Shown here: positions 26,124-34,762 of the stretch, one piece after another
Layout: every line of letters begins with the position of its first letter
Position numbering within the stretch: the stretch's first letter is position 1
Source of the DNA: JBBQED01 sp038320345
Lineage (GTDB): Bacteria; Bacteroidota; Bacteroidia; AKYH767-A; OLB10
Assembly (NCBI GenBank): GCA_038320345.1
Contig: JBBQED010000026.1
Coordinates: forward strand, 1-39,333
DNA: 39,333 nt
Reading direction: 5' to 3'
The notes under the pieces: model-generated
The model's input: the letters and a program-made list of their open reading frames with translations, nothing else
Told to the model about the DNA's origin: nothing
Databases searched by the model: none
Made by a program: the position numbers and the translations under genes

Positions 26124-26987
26124 ATGAAGATTAAATTGCCCTTGCTATCATTGATCATCATGATAGGAATTATTTCAGGACTCACCTCTTGTAGCGATGC
26201 AGGTGGCGGAGGTACGCCCTCAGGAGTGATGATTGCCCAAGTGGATGGAGTTGGATTTTCAGCATCTGATTCAGCAGGAGGGACAATCACAGCAGGTTTC
26301 TTGAATGTAACTGGTGTAGCTAGCAATGGGCGGACCATTTCAATTACCATTTTGAGTGATCAAAAAGGAACCTATGATTTAGGTCCGGCAGGCTTAGGAG
26401 CGGCAACTTATCAAGTAAGCCCAACAGCGAGTGTGACCTATACTTCCAATGCTAGTATTTTAACAGGAGGTACTGTAACGATTTCTAAAATTGATTTAGC
26501 AGCCCGTAAAATTTCAGGATCATTTCATTTTACCGCGGCTAATGCATCCTCTAATGCGGTTATCGATATAACAAATGGTGAGTTCAATGATTTACGACTC
26601 TCTACAACTGCAGTAACTCCCGCATCAGATTCATTGAGTGCAACTATCGACGGTGTTCCATTTCAGGGAGTACTTGTTTCAGGAGTTGAATCATTAGGTA
26701 TGATATCATTGGTAGGATCCGCAGCATCAGGCTATCCATCTTTAGGAATTACTATTCCAGATACTACGAGTGTTGGTACTTATGCTATTGATGGCATTAG
26801 TTACTTCGGACAGTATAACACCAATGCTACAACATTTCTGAGTGCTGATTCTGGTTCTATTACTATTTCACTTCATGATAAAGTAGCAAAAAGAATAGAA
26901 GGTACTTTTAATTTTGTAGCCACCGACTTCGGACAAACGTTGAGTGATACAATTACTAATGGGAAGTTCAAGATTACTTATAATTGA
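26124..26987 (+). CDS. Putative lipoprotein with two tandem beta-rich domains
   Basis: 287 aa. The signal sequence ends in a lipobox (GLTSC, Cys23), so the mature protein is probably lipid-anchored in the periplasm or outer membrane. A short Gly-rich linker is followed by two related halves of about 120 residues each, at about 33-155 and 170-287. Each half begins with a DGV-F motif (VDGVGFSAS; IDGVPFQGV), contains a GTY(D/A)-type strand and an ISKIDL.ARKISGSFHF / ISLHDKVAKRIEGTFNF strand pair, and ends in ITNGEF / ITNGKF. This is internal duplication of one beta-sandwich unit, of the type seen in several uncharacterised Bacteroidetes lipoprotein families. I assign no function. A weak promoter-like TAGCTTTA lies at 26091 and a strong terminator follows. 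Confidence 0.85.
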   Translation: MKIKLPLLSLIIMIGIISGLTSCSDAGGGGTPSGVMIAQVDGVGFSASDSAGGTITAGFLNVTGVASNGRTISITILSDQKGTYDLGPAGLGAATYQVSPTASVTYTSNASILTGGTVTISKIDLAARKISGSFHFTAANASSNAVIDITNGEFNDLRLSTTAVTPASDSLSATIDGVPFQGVLVSGVESLGMISLVGSAASGYPSLGITIPDTTSVGTYAIDGISYFGQYNTNATTFLSADSGSITISLHDKVAKRIEGTFNFVATDFGQTLSDTITNGKFKITYN

Positions 26988-27003
26988 TAATTCATCCGCA
27001 TAT

Positions 27004-27039
27004 AAAAAAAAGCTGCTTCCCAACGAAGCAGCTTTTTTT
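27004..27039. terminator. Bidirectional terminator between the lipoprotein and nhaA
   Basis: GCTGCTTC (27012-27019) pairs with GAAGCAGC (27025-27032), and seven A before and seven T after extend the stem. It serves the plus-strand lipoprotein and the minus-strand nhaA alike. Confidence 0.88.
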
Positions 27040-27117
27040 GTTTTAGCAAGTTGAGGAATAAGATATTATGCCTCAAGATGATTTGTAACTTCATCTACGA
27101 ACAATAGAAGTAGTAAT

Positions 27118-28278
27118 TTATTTACTCTTAATAATTGCGAAGCCCACCACACCAGCAACAACGGACGTCATTAAGACTGCAAACTTCGCTAGGTTTTGGA
27201 ATTCAGGTTGATGAAATGCAAGCATCGCAATAAAAATCGACATGGTAAATCCGATGCCGCCTAAGAATCCCGCTCCAAGGATATGGATCCAATCTGTACC
27301 CGATGGTAATACTGCCATTCCTGATCTTACTGCGATAAAACTGAACAACATAATTCCAATTGGCTTTCCTGCAAATAACCCAAAGATAATCCCAAGTGCA
27401 GGCGAAGAACTTAATCCTGACAAGAGTGAGCTATCAATTAGTAAAGCGGTATTTGCAAGTGCAAATAATGGAAGGATGAAATAATTTACTTTACCATGGA
27501 GTATATGTTCCAATCGCTCTAATGCAGATCTTTTATTTTTAATAGCCCCTTCTATCGGAATAAATAAAGCAATTAATACACCCGCAATAGTGGCGTGAAC
27601 ACCGGATTTTAAAATGAAATACCAAAGTAAAATCCCGGGAATTAAATACCATCTTAATTTTTGAATCCGTTTATAATTCAAATACGCCAAGAGCGCCAAG
27701 GAAATCACGGCTAATAACAAATACAAAAGTTGCATTCCATGTGTATAGAAAAAAGCAATCACGAGTACTGCTCCTAAATCATCAATAATTGCGAGCGCAG
27801 TCAGGAAAATTTTTAGTCCGAGAGGAACTCTGTTTCCCGCCATCGTAAGAATCGCCAATGCAAATGCAATATCTGTTGCCATCGGAATTCCCCAACCGGA
27901 AGCAGCAGGATGCCCGATGTTAAAAAAAGTATAAATCAATGCCGGAATCACCATCCCTCCTACTGCAGCCATCAGAGGCAGCATGGCTTTTTTTCGTGAT
28001 GATAATTCTCCTTTTAATAATTCCCTTTTTATTTCTAATCCTACCAATAAAAAGAAAATCACCATCAAACCATCATTGATCCAATGCCCAAGAGTTTTAT
28101 TTAAATCAACCACGCCCAATTGCGGACCTACTTTAATTTCCCACATCTCCCGATACGCATCACCGGATGAACTATTCGCGATCAACAATGAAATAATTGT
28201 CATTGCCAGCAGTAAAATTCCGCCGGAACTGAAAACATTTAAAATCCATTTGATCGTGCTCTTGCTCTTCGCTTTCAT
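27118..28278 (-). CDS. nhaA: Na+/H+ antiporter NhaA
   Basis: 386 aa, start placed at ATG 28278 (MKAKSKSTIKW). This gives nearly the E. coli NhaA length (388 aa); the longer frame begins upstream of the candidate promoter. NhaA exchanges two protons for one sodium ion to control internal pH and sodium. About 12 hydrophobic segments are visible. The ion-binding pair Asp166-Asp167 lies in IIDDLGAVLVIAFFYT, and MATDIAFALAI carries the conserved Asp136; these match E. coli Asp163, Asp164 and Asp133. VFFLLVGLEIKRELL is another family signature. The gene ends at the shared bidirectional terminator at 27004-27039. Identity is firm; E. coli-like sodium regulation is not established here. Confidence 0.96.
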   Translation of the reverse strand: MKAKSKSTIKWILNVFSSGGILLLAMTIISLLIANSSSGDAYREMWEIKVGPQLGVVDLNKTLGHWINDGLMVIFFLLVGLEIKRELLKGELSSRKKAMLPLMAAVGGMVIPALIYTFFNIGHPAASGWGIPMATDIAFALAILTMAGNRVPLGLKIFLTALAIIDDLGAVLVIAFFYTHGMQLLYLLLAVISLALLAYLNYKRIQKLRWYLIPGILLWYFILKSGVHATIAGVLIALFIPIEGAIKNKRSALERLEHILHGKVNYFILPLFALANTALLIDSSLLSGLSSSPALGIIFGLFAGKPIGIMLFSFIAVRSGMAVLPSGTDWIHILGAGFLGGIGFTMSIFIAMLAFHQPEFQNLAKFAVLMTSVVAGVVGFAIIKSK

Positions 28279-28298
28279 TTTCCGTGACCTTCTTCCGA

Positions 28299-28306
28299 CG
28301 AAAATA
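28299..28306 (-). promoter_or_regulatory. Candidate -7 promoter element of nhaA
   Basis: Minus-strand TATTTTCG (plus CGAAAATA) resembles TAnnTTTG, 20 bases before the ATG at 28278, supporting that start. Confidence 0.4.
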
Positions 28307-28344
28307 AACAAATCCTATCAGTAAGATGAGATTTTAGTATCCAT

Positions 28345-28380
28345 AAAAAAAAAGAGCCGTTTCAAATACAGAAACGGCTC
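28345..28380 (-). terminator. Terminator of manC
   Basis: GAGCCGTTTC (28354-28363) and GAAACGGCTC (28371-28380) form a perfect ten-pair stem with a seven-base loop; on the minus strand nine T follow. It lies 20 bases after the manC stop. Confidence 0.92.
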
Positions 28381-28400
28381 GCAGATAGTATGGTAATTAT

Positions 28401-29486
28401 TTAAACGAATTTCTCGCCTTTCTTTAGTTTCACATCATTCACAAACTGACGAATCTGTTGTTCATCGGTCTTCTTACAAACGAGGAGGATATTATCAGAC
28501 TCCACAACAATATAATCATCGAGACCTTGCAATACTACCAGTTTATCTTTTGGCATATTCACAATACAATTATAGCTATCGTACATCATCACCTGCTTTC
28601 CTACCACTGCATTTTTATTTTCATCGTGATGCACATGTTCGTACAATGATCCGTAGGTTCCCAAATCACTCCATCCGAATTCAGAACTCATCACGTATAC
28701 ATTCCGTGCTTTTTCCATCACTCCGAAATCCACCGAAATATTCGTACACTGTTCGTAAGCTTTATGAATAAATTCTGTTTCTGCGGAAGTATCGTACAGA
28801 TCTTTTCCTTCGCTAAAGATGGCATCCATTTCAGGCAGATGTTCTTTGATAGCACTGAGAATAGTTTGCACATTCCACACAAAAATTCCAGCATTCCAGA
28901 GGAATTCTCCCGTTTGCAAGAAGAAATTCGCCATCTCGAGATTTGGCTTCTCAGTGAAGGTTTTTACTTTGGAAATTTTATTTTCCTTTTCAATCTTATC
29001 ATCGATAAACTGAATATACCCATAACCTGTATCGGGTCTACTAGGCTTAATTCCGAGTGTCAACAAACATTCTTTATCGTATGTAAAATCGAGGCATTTA
29101 TTGATTGCTTCTACAAACGCATCTTCTTTCATGATCACATGATCACTCGGTGCCACTACCATATTGGCTTTAGGATTTCTTTTCAGAATCTTATAAGCGG
29201 CATAAGCGATACAAGGAGCAGTATTTCTGCGCAAGGGTTCTGCTAATACTTGATCGGGACGTAAATCCGGAAGTTGTTCCAGCACCAGTTGCGTATAATC
29301 TGCATTGGTAACGATGATGATATTTTCTTTCGGACAGACCTTGAGAAATCGTTCATAGGTTTGTTGGATCAGCGTTTTTCCAGTACCAAGGATATCTAGA
29401 AATTGTTTTGGGCGGGCATTCCGACTTAGGGGCCAGAAACGGCTTCCAATGCCGCCGGCCATGATAACACAGTAATTATTTGTCAT
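28401..29486 (-). CDS. manC: Mannose-1-phosphate guanylyltransferase
   Basis: 361 aa nucleotidyltransferase that makes GDP-mannose from mannose-1-phosphate and GTP in the cytoplasm. The nucleotide-binding signature MAGGIGSRFWPLSR...PKQFLDI lies at residues 9-29. NIIIVTNADY, the LAEPLRRNTAPCIAYAA stretch and the VAPSDHVI motif are typical of the ManC/GMP group. The FTEKP motif and the sugar-binding WNAGIFVW are also present. The C-terminus ends soon after VVESDNILLVCKK, so it lacks the fused phosphomannose isomerase domain of the bifunctional enzymes. It may feed GDP-mannose to the DPM1-like transferase at 25253-25987 or to polysaccharide synthesis elsewhere. It sits between nhaA and an aminotransferase, both on the same strand, and has its own terminator. 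Confidence 0.95.
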   Translation of the reverse strand: MTNNYCVIMAGGIGSRFWPLSRNARPKQFLDILGTGKTLIQQTYERFLKVCPKENIIIVTNADYTQLVLEQLPDLRPDQVLAEPLRRNTAPCIAYAAYKILKRNPKANMVVAPSDHVIMKEDAFVEAINKCLDFTYDKECLLTLGIKPSRPDTGYGYIQFIDDKIEKENKISKVKTFTEKPNLEMANFFLQTGEFLWNAGIFVWNVQTILSAIKEHLPEMDAIFSEGKDLYDTSAETEFIHKAYEQCTNISVDFGVMEKARNVYVMSSEFGWSDLGTYGSLYEHVHHDENKNAVVGKQVMMYDSYNCIVNMPKDKLVVLQGLDDYIVVESDNILLVCKKTDEQQIRQFVNDVKLKKGEKFV

Positions 29487-29578
29487 AATAAAAATAGAAT
29501 GGGATGCATACGTAAATACTACTCAAGAGGTTGCTAAATAGTATGCAGAGATCAATATATTTAGAGCGATTTCAATGA

Positions 29579-30868
29579 TTAACGCAGCGATAAGAGCGCA
29601 TCGCGCAGTGTACTGATCAGCGTTGGAATTTGTTCCGTTTTGCAGGTTCCAACTGATAAACGATACCAAGTAGAATCTTTAGAAGCTCCGAAAGCTGAGA
29701 AGGGAACAATGGCCAAATGCGCTTCATTCAAAATAAATGCTGTCACATCATCAGTGGTTTCCAAGCGCTTACCATCAGCAGTAGTTTTTCCTTTCAGATC
29801 AAATTGGACAGTAAGATAAATAGCAGCCATCGGTTCGATACACAGTACTTTGAACCCTTCGTTTTTAAGCGCTGTGAATCCCTCATATAATCCTTCGAGA
29901 CGATCCAACACTTCTTTACGAAATACTTTCATGTAGGCTTCTACTGCAGTTGTATCTGCAAGAAATCTTCCAGCAGCAACCTGCTCCGCTTTCGGTGCCC
30001 ACGCTCCCACATGCGAAAGAATAGATTTCATGCGGTCGATGATGAATGATGGTCCGAAAGCCCACCCTACACGAATACCAGTAGCGGCAAAAGATTTAGA
30101 AAGTCCATCCACGAAAATTGTATAAGGACGCAATTCAGGTCGCAATGAAACAGGATCGTAATGCTGATGTTCACCAAAAGTAAGTGCGCTGTAAATTTGA
30201 TCATACATCAGATATAGCGGCTTCTCTTCAGGAGTCCGACTTGCATTTTCAGCAAGAACTAAATCGCAGATTTCTTCGAGTTGAGTTTTTCCGAAAACAG
30301 TACCTGTAGGATTTAAGGGCGAACACAATGCTAATAAACGAGCCCCTTTAAGTAATGGTTTCACTGCTTCTGCGGTCGGCATGAAATTATTTTCAGGCAA
30401 TGCTTCCACAGGTACGCCAATTGCTTGCAAGAGATGACAATAGTGATTATTATTCCAAGAAGGAACAGGAAACACTACTTTATCCCCTGGATTGATGAGT
30501 GTACAATAGATGCCATAAATAATTGGACGAGCACCACCAGCGATCAGTACTTCATCAGCAGAATAAGTAAGCTCTTGGGTACGCTGAATATATGCAGCAA
30601 CTTCTTTACGCAAGTCGGCCATACCATTAGCAACAGGGTAATTGGTATGACCTTCCATATAGGCCTTGATGATTTCATCTCTGAGCTTCGTCGGAATCGG
30701 GAAAACAGCAGGATCAAAATCACCAATGGTCATATTGGCAATCTTTTCTCCATTTTTAATCTTTTCATTTACCTCATTGGCGAGCTTGATGATTTCTGAA
30801 CCGATCAAATGTTCGGCCATATGAGATACCGGTAAACTCACGGGTTGTTTTAGGGTTGTTGTTGACAT
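29579..30868 (-). CDS. PLP-dependent class I/II aminotransferase
   Basis: 429 aa fold-type I aminotransferase. It has a conserved NPTG motif at 186-189, a DQIYSALTF segment holding the cofactor-binding Asp, and SKSFAATGIRVGW with the Schiff-base Lys258. The N-terminal half has the TIGDFDPAVFPIPTKL arm and a YPVANGMADLRKEVA segment, a pattern seen in aspartate-aminotransferase-like enzymes of Bacteroidetes. The amino-acid specificity cannot be read from sequence alone. A perfect -7 promoter match lies 22 bases upstream, so the gene is probably transcribed alone and reads toward manC across a 92-base gap. Confidence 0.92.
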   Translation of the reverse strand: MSTTTLKQPVSLPVSHMAEHLIGSEIIKLANEVNEKIKNGEKIANMTIGDFDPAVFPIPTKLRDEIIKAYMEGHTNYPVANGMADLRKEVAAYIQRTQELTYSADEVLIAGGARPIIYGIYCTLINPGDKVVFPVPSWNNNHYCHLLQAIGVPVEALPENNFMPTAEAVKPLLKGARLLALCSPLNPTGTVFGKTQLEEICDLVLAENASRTPEEKPLYLMYDQIYSALTFGEHQHYDPVSLRPELRPYTIFVDGLSKSFAATGIRVGWAFGPSFIIDRMKSILSHVGAWAPKAEQVAAGRFLADTTAVEAYMKVFRKEVLDRLEGLYEGFTALKNEGFKVLCIEPMAAIYLTVQFDLKGKTTADGKRLETTDDVTAFILNEAHLAIVPFSAFGASKDSTWYRLSVGTCKTEQIPTLISTLRDALLSLR

Positions 30869-30889
30869 TTTCTAAACTAAAAGGGTATG

Positions 30890-30897
30890 CAAACCTA
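30890..30897 (-). promoter_or_regulatory. Candidate -7 promoter element of the aminotransferase gene
   Basis: Minus-strand TAGGTTTG (plus CAAACCTA) is a perfect TAnnTTTG match, ending 22 bases before the ATG at 30868. Confidence 0.5.
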
Positions 30898-31000
30898 CGG
30901 AAAAGAATGTAGCCGCTTTCAGAAAATTGACTCTTAAATAGTCGGAAATCCATGATAAGCGACAGGTGCTGATAATTGACAGATTGAAAAAAAATACTTA

Positions 31001-31043
31001 GCTCCCTGAGTTGAGTCGAAGAGCCTGAATTCCAGCACTCAAC
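31001..31043. repeat. CTGAG...TCGAAG-type intergenic motif
   Basis: The stretch around 31005-31030 (CCCTGAGTTGAGTCGAAGAG) resembles a degenerate copy of the CCTGAGC-TTGTCGAAGG-type repeat scattered between genes in many bacteria. Related TCGAAG text is also seen in the recombinase tail near 1832-1846. Only a suggestion from memory. Confidence 0.3.
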
Positions 31044-31120
31044 AGCAAATATCTCTTGATTATAGGTGGAATTATACGCTCCGTTTTTCAACAAGATGTC
31101 TGATTCCGCATTTGCATTAC

Positions 31121-31128
31121 TATTTTCG
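31121..31128 (+). promoter_or_regulatory. Candidate -7 promoter element of the Hpt-like membrane protein
   Basis: TATTTTCG resembles TAnnTTTG and ends 10 bases before the ATG at 31139. It argues against the TTG start at 31112, which lies upstream of it. Confidence 0.4.
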
Positions 31129-31138
31129 CAGGAATACT

Positions 31139-32377
31139 ATGAGAACACTCATCCACCAATACCGGTTAACGTTCAGATTTTCTGGGCTGATCTCCTGTTT
31201 TTTACTGCTCCTCTCTGGCAATCTGTCGGCTCAAAATAACCCAATCCCCGATGAACAGCTTCGGGAACAACTTACACGTGCAGTGCAGCTGTGGCAACAA
31301 GGACAAGCATTTCAAGCGTATACAACTTTGGATAGTATTCAAATGCAAATCACAAGTCCGGAAAATGCAGGCAGCAAAGTAAAATCAGCGATCTGGACAG
31401 CCACGTATTTACAAGCTCAAAAGAAATTCAAACCTGCTGTAAAATTTTTAGATAGTGCTTTAACATGGGCAGAACAATATGCCAGAGGAGAAGAATTAAG
31501 AAGAGCTTACGATGCTTATGCGCAATACTACCAAGCTACAGGAAATGTTAAAGGCGCAAGCGCTGCACAACAGGCTTCGCTAAATATCAAGGATAGCCTA
31601 ACGCAACTTCAACAACAGAAAATTGTGGATTCTTTGAATGTAATTATTAGTGCATCCAAAGCAGAAAATGAAAAATTAAATTCAGCTGTAAAAGCAAATG
31701 AAGGAGTAGAAACGGATGCCTTAAAAAAATCAGTAATGTGGAACTGGGTGTTGGGCATCATCATTGGTGTTTTACTGGTAATTGTTTTTCTGATGAATGG
31801 AAATCTGCAACGACTAAAAGCTGCTCCTCCTGCACCGGCACCTTACATTCCTTCCAGTAAAGTAGAAAAAGAATTAAAAGTAAATGCTCCTGTAACCGCA
31901 TCTCCTAGTTCTGTTCCCCCTCTTAAAAAACCAGCAGTAGCTAAAACAGAAAGTAAGGAAACAGATGCTCGTGCTATTGAGATGAGTAAAGATATCAAAG
32001 ATCTTACTGCGCGTCTTTCAAAAGTAGAACTCATTCTGATTCGTCCTGAAATGTTTTCCCAACAATCATCGGGTGATTCCAAACTTGCTGTAAAAACGTT
32101 GGAAGAATATGTCACCAATCTTCCTTCTATCATGCGATCATTGGACGATGCCATTGCAGAAAATAAAGCGGATGGTATTCTACTGTGTATCGGTCATATC
32201 AAACCCTTCCTCATTAAATTTGGAATGGAAGGAACTTTATTATGGATTACAGAAATTGAATCCGAAGCACCAGATGCTAAAGTCAATAAATTATTATCTA
32301 GAGTTTTTCAAGTGAGAAATCATGTACGAAGAGCTCAAGACGAAGCAAAAGCGATCTTGGAAAAAGTAAGTTTTTAA
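31139..32377 (+). CDS. Signal-anchored membrane protein with possible Hpt-like C-terminal domain
   Basis: 412 aa, start chosen at ATG 31139 (MRTLIHQYRLTF); a TTG start at 31112 lies before the likely promoter. An N-terminal signal peptide (hydrophobic to about residue 31, LSAQNN) precedes a helical TPR-like region (about 45-150, with QAYTTLDSI, YLQAQKKFKPAVKFL and AYAQYYQATGNVKGA). A coiled coil runs to one transmembrane segment (about 200-218), then a Pro/Ala/Lys linker. The last 100 residues form a helical bundle with LEEYVTNLPSIMRSLDDAIAE then GHIKPFLIKFG (His353). The spacing resembles histidine phosphotransfer (Hpt) domains, but the His-to-Gly distance is one residue short of the usual HxLKG layout, so it may be degenerate. 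The periplasmic TPR and cytoplasmic Hpt topology is inferred. Confidence 0.8.
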   Translation: MRTLIHQYRLTFRFSGLISCFLLLLSGNLSAQNNPIPDEQLREQLTRAVQLWQQGQAFQAYTTLDSIQMQITSPENAGSKVKSAIWTATYLQAQKKFKPAVKFLDSALTWAEQYARGEELRRAYDAYAQYYQATGNVKGASAAQQASLNIKDSLTQLQQQKIVDSLNVIISASKAENEKLNSAVKANEGVETDALKKSVMWNWVLGIIIGVLLVIVFLMNGNLQRLKAAPPAPAPYIPSSKVEKELKVNAPVTASPSSVPPLKKPAVAKTESKETDARAIEMSKDIKDLTARLSKVELILIRPEMFSQQSSGDSKLAVKTLEEYVTNLPSIMRSLDDAIAENKADGILLCIGHIKPFLIKFGMEGTLLWITEIESEAPDAKVNKLLSRVFQVRNHVRRAQDEAKAILEKVSF

Positions 32378-32390
32378 TAGCGTAAAATCA

Positions 32391-32852
32391 TTAAGTACTG
32401 GTAACTGCTTTTCGCATGCATACACTTTTCTCAACTCCTGCATATTGACCATAGTTATCGGTAATCTGATATCCAGCTTTAAGATAAAGGGCAATGGCTT
32501 CGGGTTGTGCTTTTCCAGTTTCTAAAATTAATTCCTCAAACCTAAGTTGAAAAGCCCATTCTTCAAGCTCTACAAGGATCAGTGTAGCGATTCTTTTTCC
32601 GCGATATGCTTTCAGCACAAACATTCTTTTTACTTCCACAATCCTTTCATCATATATTTTCAAGGCACCGCAGCCTACAGGGATCTCTCCATCAAAAGCT
32701 ATTACGACACTTTGAATGTTATCTGGTTTATTATATTGGGCATAAAAAGCGTGATCCTCACCATCGCGTATTTTTAATTCCATATCCAACTGCGGATACA
32801 GTAATTTAAAAGCAGGATGGTCGGAGTCGGTACGAATGAATTGAAGGTCCAT
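32391..32852 (-). CDS. GNAT-family N-acetyltransferase
   Basis: 153 aa GNAT acetyltransferase, a family that transfers acetyl from acetyl-CoA to amines or proteins. The fold runs from a beta strand (SVVIAFDGEIPVGCGALK) through IVEVKRMFV to the acetyl-CoA-binding loop AYRGKRIATLIL (about 79-90, R/Q-x-x-G-x-A type). It closes with the strand-helix ELILETGKAQPEAIALYLKAGY and a Tyr typical of the active-site end. No substrate can be predicted. The stop is 13 bases from the end of the convergent plus-strand gene, with no terminator between. Confidence 0.88.
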   Translation of the reverse strand: MDLQFIRTDSDHPAFKLLYPQLDMELKIRDGEDHAFYAQYNKPDNIQSVVIAFDGEIPVGCGALKIYDERIVEVKRMFVLKAYRGKRIATLILVELEEWAFQLRFEELILETGKAQPEAIALYLKAGYQITDNYGQYAGVEKSVCMRKAVTST

Positions 32853-32873
32853 GAGAGCTGTTTAAATTTTCTG

Positions 32874-32881
32874 CAAAGATT
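32874..32881 (-). promoter_or_regulatory. Candidate -7 promoter element of the GNAT gene
   Basis: Minus-strand AATCTTTG (plus CAAAGATT) differs from TAnnTTTG at one position and ends 21 bases before the start codon at 32852. Confidence 0.35.
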
Positions 32882-32943
32882 ATAAATTATCTTGGAGTTT
32901 CTGCTTAACAAATCTTAACATGCATCAACATTTCTGATCCATT

Positions 32944-32973
32944 TTGTAAAGAAGAAAATTCTTTTTACTTTTA
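32944..32973 (+). promoter_or_regulatory. Candidate promoter of the beta-propeller protein
   Basis: TTG at 32944-32946 and TACTTTTA at 32966-32973, separated by 19 bases, fit the Bacteroidetes TTG-N19-TAnnTTTG layout, 35 bases before the ATG at 33009. Confidence 0.5.
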
Positions 32974-33008
32974 GATGTGCACTTCAGCATAACCAAAACT
33001 ATTTTTAA

Positions 33009-34745
33009 ATGATGAAAACCACACTCACGCTCGCACTGACATTACTCTTACACTTATCGTTTGCACAGAATTTTAATTATCAATGGGGCCGAAGAATGGG
33101 TGCCGACAATACCATCGGCAATTCAAGCACCATAGGAACTATTATTTTGTCGGATGCAAATGGAAATGTTTACTCCGCAGGAATATTTTCGGATACGGTA
33201 GATTTTGATACCGGACCTGGATTAGAACTGTTGACTTCTTCCTCTAGTTCGGATATTTATATTCAAAAACTAGATGTCGCAGGAAATTATTTATGGACAC
33301 GACAAATTAAAGGTCCTTCGCTTAAAATGCCGGTGGCCATTTCTGCTACTGGTGCAGGAGAAATCTGGATCTTAGGAACATTTAATGGAACTATTGATTT
33401 AGATCCTGATACAGGCAATGTTTCTACATTTACTTCATTGGGAGATAATGATATATTTCTTTTAAAACTTGATGCTAATGGAAACTACTTAACTGCAAAA
33501 CAATTTGGGAACTCACTTGCGGATAATGCCGGTGGATTAGATATTGATGCTGTCGGAAATATTTATCTCACTGGAACCTTCCGTGGAACGTTTGATGCTG
33601 ACCCCTCAGCGGGATCATTTCCTCTTGTCTCAAATGGATTGGATGATATTTTCTGGATGAAATTAAATGCTGCAGGAAATTTAATCTGGGCAAAAAGTCT
33701 TGGTGGACCAAGTGTAGAGATTGCTGCAGAAATAAAAGTTGATGGTGCAGGAAATGTATTTACTACAGGAACTACATTGTCTACGGTAGATCTCGATCCT
33801 GGCCCAGGAACAGATATTGTGACATTTCCATACTATGGAATTGCCACCTTCATCAATAAATTAGATCCTGCAGGAAATCAGATATGGACAAAATGTTTTC
33901 AGCCGCATACGCAGGTAAATTCCTGTATTGTTTCTGCCATGTATTTTGATGATGATGGAAATATTTATACAACGGGATACATCGAGTTCACGATTGATTT
34001 TAATCCCGATGATGTTGCTGTCAACGAACTTACTTCTGCAAGTGGAAGCAGAGACATCTTCATCTGTAAATTAGATTCTTCAGGAGGTTTCGTATGGGCC
34101 AAGGTTTTAGGAAGTTCGAATATTGAAAATGGCAATACGATACAAGTTGATCATGTGGGAAACAGTTATATCTCAGGAACGTATTCGGTGAGTGTTGATT
34201 TTGATCCCGACTCTGTATCCACTTATTATTTAACTCCCGCAGCCTCCTTGGGAAATTTCTTATTAAAATTAGATAGCAACGGTGATTTTGTTTGGGCCAC
34301 CAATCTTTCCGGCATTCCCATTAATGGTAATTTTTCATACTTGGATAACAATATGAATTATTACATCACTGGACAATTCGGTGGAACCCTCGACTTTGAT
34401 CCGGGACCAGCAACCGAATTACTGGCCTCCACTCCCGGGACAGGATCTGCCTATGTGGTAAAGATTAATCTTCCACTTGCAGTAGGCATTAAGGACAATA
34501 TTTCCAATGAAGCTGTTACACTCTCTCCCAATCCAACTTCGGGAATGATTGCACTTCATAGTGATGAGAAACTAATGGATGCCACCATTACTATTTTTTC
34601 TGCAACAGGAAAAATCATTCAGCACGATGCTCATGTAAATGGACATGAGCTGCAATTTGATTTGCGCAACTCTGCAGCCGGAATTTATCTTCTGCAAATT
34701 ACTATAGGAGGAAAATTGAAGACTTATAAAATAATCAAAGAGTAA
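33009..34745 (+). CDS. Secreted seven-repeat beta-propeller (SBBP-like) protein with T9SS tail
   Basis: 578 aa. A signal peptide (about 1-20, ending SFAQN) leads into seven repeats of about 66 residues. Their cores are TVDFD, TIDLD, TFDAD, TVDLD, TIDFN, SVDFD and TLDFD, each followed by a (D/N)P-x-x-G-like stretch, a D-I/S-KLD-x-x-GN element and W-x-K/R-x-x-G. The recurring G-NVYxxG...FDPGP pattern is the SBBP repeat, and seven copies suit a seven-bladed propeller. The last 75 or so residues (from VTLSPNPTSGM) are a T9SS type A sorting domain ending ...KTYKIIKE, so the protein is secreted or surface-attached in T9SS-carrying cells. Ligand unknown. It is probably transcribed alone, with its own promoter and terminator. 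Confidence 0.9.
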   Translation: MMKTTLTLALTLLLHLSFAQNFNYQWGRRMGADNTIGNSSTIGTIILSDANGNVYSAGIFSDTVDFDTGPGLELLTSSSSSDIYIQKLDVAGNYLWTRQIKGPSLKMPVAISATGAGEIWILGTFNGTIDLDPDTGNVSTFTSLGDNDIFLLKLDANGNYLTAKQFGNSLADNAGGLDIDAVGNIYLTGTFRGTFDADPSAGSFPLVSNGLDDIFWMKLNAAGNLIWAKSLGGPSVEIAAEIKVDGAGNVFTTGTTLSTVDLDPGPGTDIVTFPYYGIATFINKLDPAGNQIWTKCFQPHTQVNSCIVSAMYFDDDGNIYTTGYIEFTIDFNPDDVAVNELTSASGSRDIFICKLDSSGGFVWAKVLGSSNIENGNTIQVDHVGNSYISGTYSVSVDFDPDSVSTYYLTPAASLGNFLLKLDSNGDFVWATNLSGIPINGNFSYLDNNMNYYITGQFGGTLDFDPGPATELLASTPGTGSAYVVKINLPLAVGIKDNISNEAVTLSPNPTSGMIALHSDEKLMDATITIFSATGKIIQHDAHVNGHELQFDLRNSAAGIYLLQITIGGKLKTYKIIKE

Positions 34746-34762
34746 AAGTCGCCTCTTGAAAA

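Noticed and set aside
28279..28311. Upstream start for nhaA at 28311
   Set aside because: It lies before the -7-like element at 28299-28306 and makes the protein longer than the family norm.
28764..29246. 160-codon antisense frame inside manC
   Set aside because: Shadow of manC; Phe/Cys/Ser-rich composition typical of the reverse strand.
30774..31094. 106-codon minus frame upstream of the aminotransferase
   Set aside because: Overlaps the aminotransferase start and its perfect -7 promoter match; no protein features.
31112..31138. TTG start of the Hpt-like membrane protein
   Set aside because: It overlaps the promoter-like TATTTTCG; ATG 31139 gives a clean signal peptide.
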